Positions 60,581-64,000 of a DNA stretch of 64,000 nucleotides are shown here, piece after piece. The stretch lies in contig LATX02000215.1 in NCBI GenBank assembly GCA_001466705.2, positions 330,823 through 394,822 of the forward strand. The letters run 5' to 3'. The notes under the pieces were generated by a model that was not told the DNA's origin, did no database searches, and saw only the letters and a list, made by a program, of their open reading frames with translations. This stretch comes from Moniliophthora roreri. Taxonomy: Eukaryota > Basidiomycota > Agaricomycetes > Agaricales > Marasmiaceae. The position numbers and the translations under genes are program-made. Position 1 is the first letter of the stretch; each line of letters begins with the position of its first letter.

Positions 60581-60929
60581 TTTCTCTGCTACCACCACTA
60601 TCGTCTCCGACGTCGTGAAAAGGTGAGTTTTTCTTTCTCTCTTTTAGCTTTACTGACTATTGTACATACTACAGGATCAATTAAAACTATAACATGGGTG
60701 GAAGAAGTAGGAGAAAGAGGGAGAACGGTTATGGGGAAGGGAAACAGGTGCGTGCCATATTCTTTTTTTTTTTTGTTCTTCTGATCTTCCTCCTCTTTTT
60801 TCTAGCTTCCTTGGATCGTTATCTCTCGTCCTCATCGCCTTCGCTGCCCGTTATCACCGCCAGAACGCTCGAAAATCCGCCACCTCACCTAATCTCCTGT
60901 CTACCAAAGTCAACACCCCTGGCCTCAAC

Positions 60930-61540
60930 CTGTGGCACAGAAACCATCAGGAGAGCTCTCCTGGTGTTTTCTGGGTCGCTGAACACATCTACGACGTCGC
61001 CGAAGACTCGCGACGTCGTCTTTGCATCAATTTTGACATTAACAGCACTCTCTCCTCCTCCCTCCGCTTTCAACCACAGCCAGCACCTCACAAATACGCC
61101 AGAGAGTCCGTTCTGGCGTATTTTGTGCTCCTGAACTCAACTCTTGCATCAGCGGGTTCCGCCGACACCTTCGTTGTCACGAACTGGACACCGTTACCAT
61201 CTCACCACCTCGAACCCATTTCCAGACCCAAAAACTAGCGCCCAGATACACCAGAGAGTTCGTTCTGGCGTATTCTGGGTCGCTAAGTTCATTTCTGACG
61301 TCGGCAGAATCCACTGATGCCATTTTTATTCCGAACTTGCTACCGACACCACCCTTACTTCCTCGAATCCGTTTCCAGACCCAAACGCTAGCACTCAGAT
61401 ATACCAGAGAGGTCGTTCCGGCATATTTTGGGCTGCCGAATTCATTTCTTGCATCGGCGGATCCTGCTGACGCCTTCGTTACCTCTAAGTGGACGTTATC
61501 ACCATCTCATCACCTCATGCCGTCCCTTCAAGGCATTCGT
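60930..61540. repeat. Array 1 of the 152-153 bp tandem repeat (four units) with palindromic junctions
   Basis: The TGGGTC-type anchor is at 60972, 61124 (TGTGCTC variant), 61276 and 61429: spacings 152, 152 and 153. Just before each anchor sits an inverted repeat. These are CAGGAGAGCTCTCCTG (60948-60963, perfect), AAATACGCCAGA with TCTGGCGTATTT (61092-61123, 12-bp perfect arms), CCAGA/TCTGG with ATAC/GTAT flanks (61246-61275) and a weaker one at 61404-61421. Within units one frame stays open for up to about 50 codons (unit 1: FWVAEHIYDVAEDSRRRLCI and onward), but 152 is not a multiple of three, so the frame is lost between units. Confidence 0.8.
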
Positions 61541-63130
61541 CAGCGAAGAATAAATGCCCATCTCCCTTGACACAGGTCCTATGTTACTCCAAGAAATCCA
61601 TCGGCGAAGGATAGTCATAGCGGAGCCCTCACCCTGTAAGGTTACGGTTGAAGCAGGGCTTTGACAAGGCTTCATAAATTGTATATCGTCTTCGGGTCAA
61701 TAAGCATGTATTAGAACTATCTATGTACATTATAAAGGTAACCTACGGAGGGGTGAATAGAACCTAAAAACCTCAAAAAAGTAGTGCCAGACCATGAATA
61801 ATGATTAATAAATGAAAAAAACATTGATGAAAGCATTCGGCGTGGAGCATTCGGCGTGGAGCATTCGGCGTGGACGTGATGCTGCAAGGCCAATATTCAG
61901 AGAATGATATCAGAAAATGAGAAATGGGGACGTACAATCAGAGTAACGGTCGTGAGGGACATAGCGCAGGAAGAGCAGCCTTTATGAGAACGTTCGTCGA
62001 GGAAGAATAAGTCTCGAGACTATAGGAATAGTCTTGAAGTCTTTCGTGAGGGTGCGAAATGTCGGCATACCGAGGAGATAACGGGTAATATATGAACCTG
62101 AAAAAGAAATGAGCAGGTAATAGGAATAAAAGTTTGCGATGACGCACCTTAAATACTCATGTCCATCGTAATTTCCTTGTCGTACGTGAAGGAGAACAGA
62201 GGAGGAGAGAGTCAGAAGCAACGTCGGCGAGACATGAGGAATAGAAAAGGTCACGGCATGGTACTGGTCTGTGAGCGTCAGAGAGACGCATGGAACCAGT
62301 ACCGGCTTCAGAGAGACGCACGGCGCCGAAGGGCATAGGAACTGAACACTGGGGGCCCCCAGTGACAGTTATCCATGAACCCGAGCCTCGTTCATTTCAA
62401 CCAGGTGATCAGTCTGGCCAAAAAAGAACGAGGCACCAGACCGGTTCCTCAAATCGTCGGGGACGTGCTGTGAAGGGAGGAGATGGGAGTTGGAAAGAAA
62501 GAAGGAAGACCGTGTAAACGAGATCCAGGGCGTTACTAACAAGTTCAAACAAACTACGTCGGCGCTCGCATTATTCGTCACCGACGGATCTGATCTTGAA
62601 CTCTTACCACAAACAGGTGCGTACCCAATCGTTGTTACTCTTACGAATGGCATCGAGAGGCTGTGTTCATCACGGCCTGTCTCTTCTTTCCCTCTTACCA
62701 TCACGACCGTCCGTGAAGAAACAAAAAAGGTGCGTATTTTTTCATTTACCCCGCTTTTCTACGCTAAATAGCAAACTACAGGGTCCACGTACGTGCCTTG
62801 GAGGATTAGAAGGAGCAGAGGTAGGAAGGAGAATAGGTGTGGTATCGGGTACAAGGTACGTTGCCAATTTCTTTGTCTTTTCTGCTATTCTGACCTTTCC
62901 CTCTCTACATACAGGTGTTTTTTTTTCTTTTTTTTTTAGTGATTCCTGACACGAATTGAAGCCCCCGCCGACCTTTTTTCACCCTCAATAGCCGCTGCAG
63001 ACGTCAACCACCCACCACGCATACGTACACCTCCCGCCTTTCAACGCCTGCGCCACCATCCTCTTCACCAACCTCGAAGACCTCAAATTCTCGATTCCGG
63101 GGTCTCTCGAGACCGGCGTTACCCTCTCGT

Positions 63131-63153
63131 GGATGTGACTTTGTGTCACATCC
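63131..63153. repeat. Perfect inverted repeat, 9-bp arms
   Basis: GGATGTGAC-tttgt-GTCACATCC, the second copy of the stem at 60550-60580. The arms are conserved and the loop is not. Confidence 0.9.
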
Positions 63154-63272
63154 GCTCTTTATCTCTTACCACCACAACGACCAGCAACGACTCGGAAAGG
63201 TGAGTTTTTCTTAGCTATTTTACTTTTCTTAACTAATATACCTACACTAGGACTATATACAACACGGAAGTN

Positions 63273-63710
63273 AAACCACCAGGAGAACTCTCCTGGAGGT
63301 TTTTTGGGTCCCTGAATCCATTTCCGACGTCGGCGAAGACTCGCAACGTCTTCTTTCCTTCGAAATCGACATCTCCACCACCATCTCCTCGTACCCCCGC
63401 TTCCAACTTCAACCAACGAGCGGGAAATCACCCAGACAAGTGGTCTGGGGGTTCCTTGGGTCGTAGAACACGAATTTGACGTCGCCGAAGATCAGCGACG
63501 TCGTCTTTCATTCGATCTCGACACCAGCACCACCCTCTCCTCCTACCACCGTCTCCAGCCTCAACCAACGACCGGGAATCTACCCAGACAAGTGGTCTGG
63601 GGGTTCCTTGGGTCCCTGAATCCATTTCCGACGTCGGCGAAGACTCGCAACGCCTTCTTTCCATCGAATTCGACCTCTCCACCACCCCCTCCTCATCTCT
63701 GTTCCTACCC
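63273..63710. repeat. Array 2 of the 152-bp tandem repeat (three units) with palindromic junctions
   Basis: Anchors TGGGTC lie at 63305, 63457 and 63609, spaced exactly 152 and 152. Junction inverted repeats are AAACC-a-CCAGGAGA-ac-TCTCCTGG-a-GGTTT (63273-63303), CCCAGAC-aagtg-GTCTGGG (63431-63449) and the same at 63583-63601. Inside units the plus-strand reading WVPESISDVGEDSQRLLSFE then IDISTTISSYPRFQLQ (unit 1) and WVVEHEFDVAEDQRRRLSFD (unit 2) is open and similar between units and to array 1, which suggests derivation from protein-coding sequence. An N at 63272 touches the left edge. Confidence 0.85.
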
Positions 63711-63739
63711 ATTTGCCCATCCCACCCAGGACTTCTTGC

Positions 63740-63795
63740 AGCCTCTGTGAACCAGATACAATGACGAATTCGTCATTGTCATTGTTCCAGAGGCT
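63740..63795. repeat. Long nested hairpin, copy 2, with a perfect 22-bp central palindrome
   Basis: Outer arms AGCCTCTG (63740-63747) and CAGAGGCT (63788-63795), then GAAC/GTTC, then a perfect palindrome at 63758-63779 whose middle 20 bases are CAATGACGAATTCGTCATTG. Compared with 60322-60376 the arm bases differ on both sides in a matched way. Confidence 0.9.
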
Positions 63796-63920
63796 TTGGA
63801 AGGCTTGCTGGATGGTTGGTTGCGAGACGGGTTTACGAGACGGGTTCTACGGTTACGAGTTGGGTTTCTGGATTTCCGAGGCGGGTTCTAGGTTGCGAGA
63901 CGGGCTAACTATCTTATATT

Positions 63921-63940
63921 GGGATGTGGAGCCACATCCC
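63921..63940. repeat. Perfect inverted repeat GGGATGTGG-ag-CCACATCCC
   Basis: Nine-bp arms with a two-base loop, related in sequence to the GGATGTGAC stems at 60550 and 63131. Confidence 0.85.
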
Positions 63941-64000
63941 CACCAAACGTCTTTCTGAGCAAAGCCTCCCACCACATAATCAGTCACTTATTTTGGCCAT

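Larger units (their letters stand above)
59620..63260 (+). repeat. Dispersed modules with conserved splice-site-like ends (four copies)
   Basis: A sequence ending gaaa(a)g followed by a gt donor-like site recurs at 59836, 60622, 62729 and 63199, each preceded by (t/c)ttaccaccac or a close variant. About 50-60 bases later there is an ag acceptor followed by gactatatac (copies 1 and 4) or a related start. Three copies then carry a purine-rich stretch (agaaggaagcaggagaaggag and similar). Copies 1 and 2 end at ggaaacag before gtacg/gtgcg, and copy 3 ends with tacaag before gtacg. They look like repeated mini-exons with introns. The spliced product has no recognisable protein. These could be decayed duplicated exons or a spliced non-coding repeat. 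Confidence 0.55.

Noticed and set aside
60930..63710. Regularly spaced palindromic repeats as a possible CRISPR array
   Set aside because: Host is a eukaryote, units are 152 bp with related rather than unique spacers, and no cas-like gene is present.

Overview
This window is nuclear DNA from a filamentous fungus, most likely an Agaricomycete (mushroom-forming basidiomycete). The evidence is the gene architecture: many short introns of about 45-60 bases with GT/AG ends and CTAAC-like branch sites. The gene families agree: an ARB1-type ABC-F ATPase, lunapark, a DUF1399/GRDP protein with a Gly/Cys-rich tail, F-box families, and a kinase with an HGD catalytic motif. A tRNA-Leu with an intron next to the anticodon is also present. 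No operons or bacterial signals are seen.

Layout. Bases 1-5.7 kb hold no gene I can support. At 5.7-7.6 kb an exact 938-bp direct repeat is joined by a single N, probably an assembly artefact. A Zn2Cys6 regulator gene (7.8-9.8 kb) carries one in-frame TAA. Its 3' end starts a block (9.6-23.7 kb) made of three diverged tandem copies of about 4.4-5 kb. Each copy carries a minus-strand gene for a small protein with FNN..GGTFNNV-type motifs plus decayed multi-exon genes. Copies 2 and 3 share an exactly identical tract of about 1.1 kb. An intact F-box-like gene (24.6-26.1 kb) is followed by a minus-strand ARB1 gene (26.8-32.0 kb) whose second Walker B motif is split by a 2.6-kb repeat-filled intron. 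Then come a tRNA-Leu(UAA) gene, a frame-broken hypothetical gene, and two F-box paralogues (34.2-38.3 kb), each with a different in-frame stop. A 472-bp hAT-type MITE with perfect 8-bp target-site duplications lies at 39.1-39.6 kb.

The 40-57 kb part is the most gene-rich: a protein kinase (40.4-42.4), a two-finger GATA factor (43.8-44.9), lunapark (47.1-48.4), an unknown conserved-looking protein (51.1-51.9), a type I membrane protein (52.8-53.9) and the DUF1399/GRDP protein (54.8-57.0). The last has one apparent in-frame TAG and one GC-AG intron.

From 57.9 kb to the end the DNA is repeat-dominated. It has a broken secreted-protein gene, a tandem exon-like repeat of about 340-360 bp, dispersed modules with splice-site-like ends, and two arrays of a 152-153 bp repeat with an inverted repeat at nearly every unit junction. 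It also has long nested hairpins whose arms differ between copies in a matched way. This last region, together with the FNN-motif proteins, is the best candidate for something undescribed. The housekeeping genes (translation recycling, ER shape, transcription, signalling) do not form one pathway.
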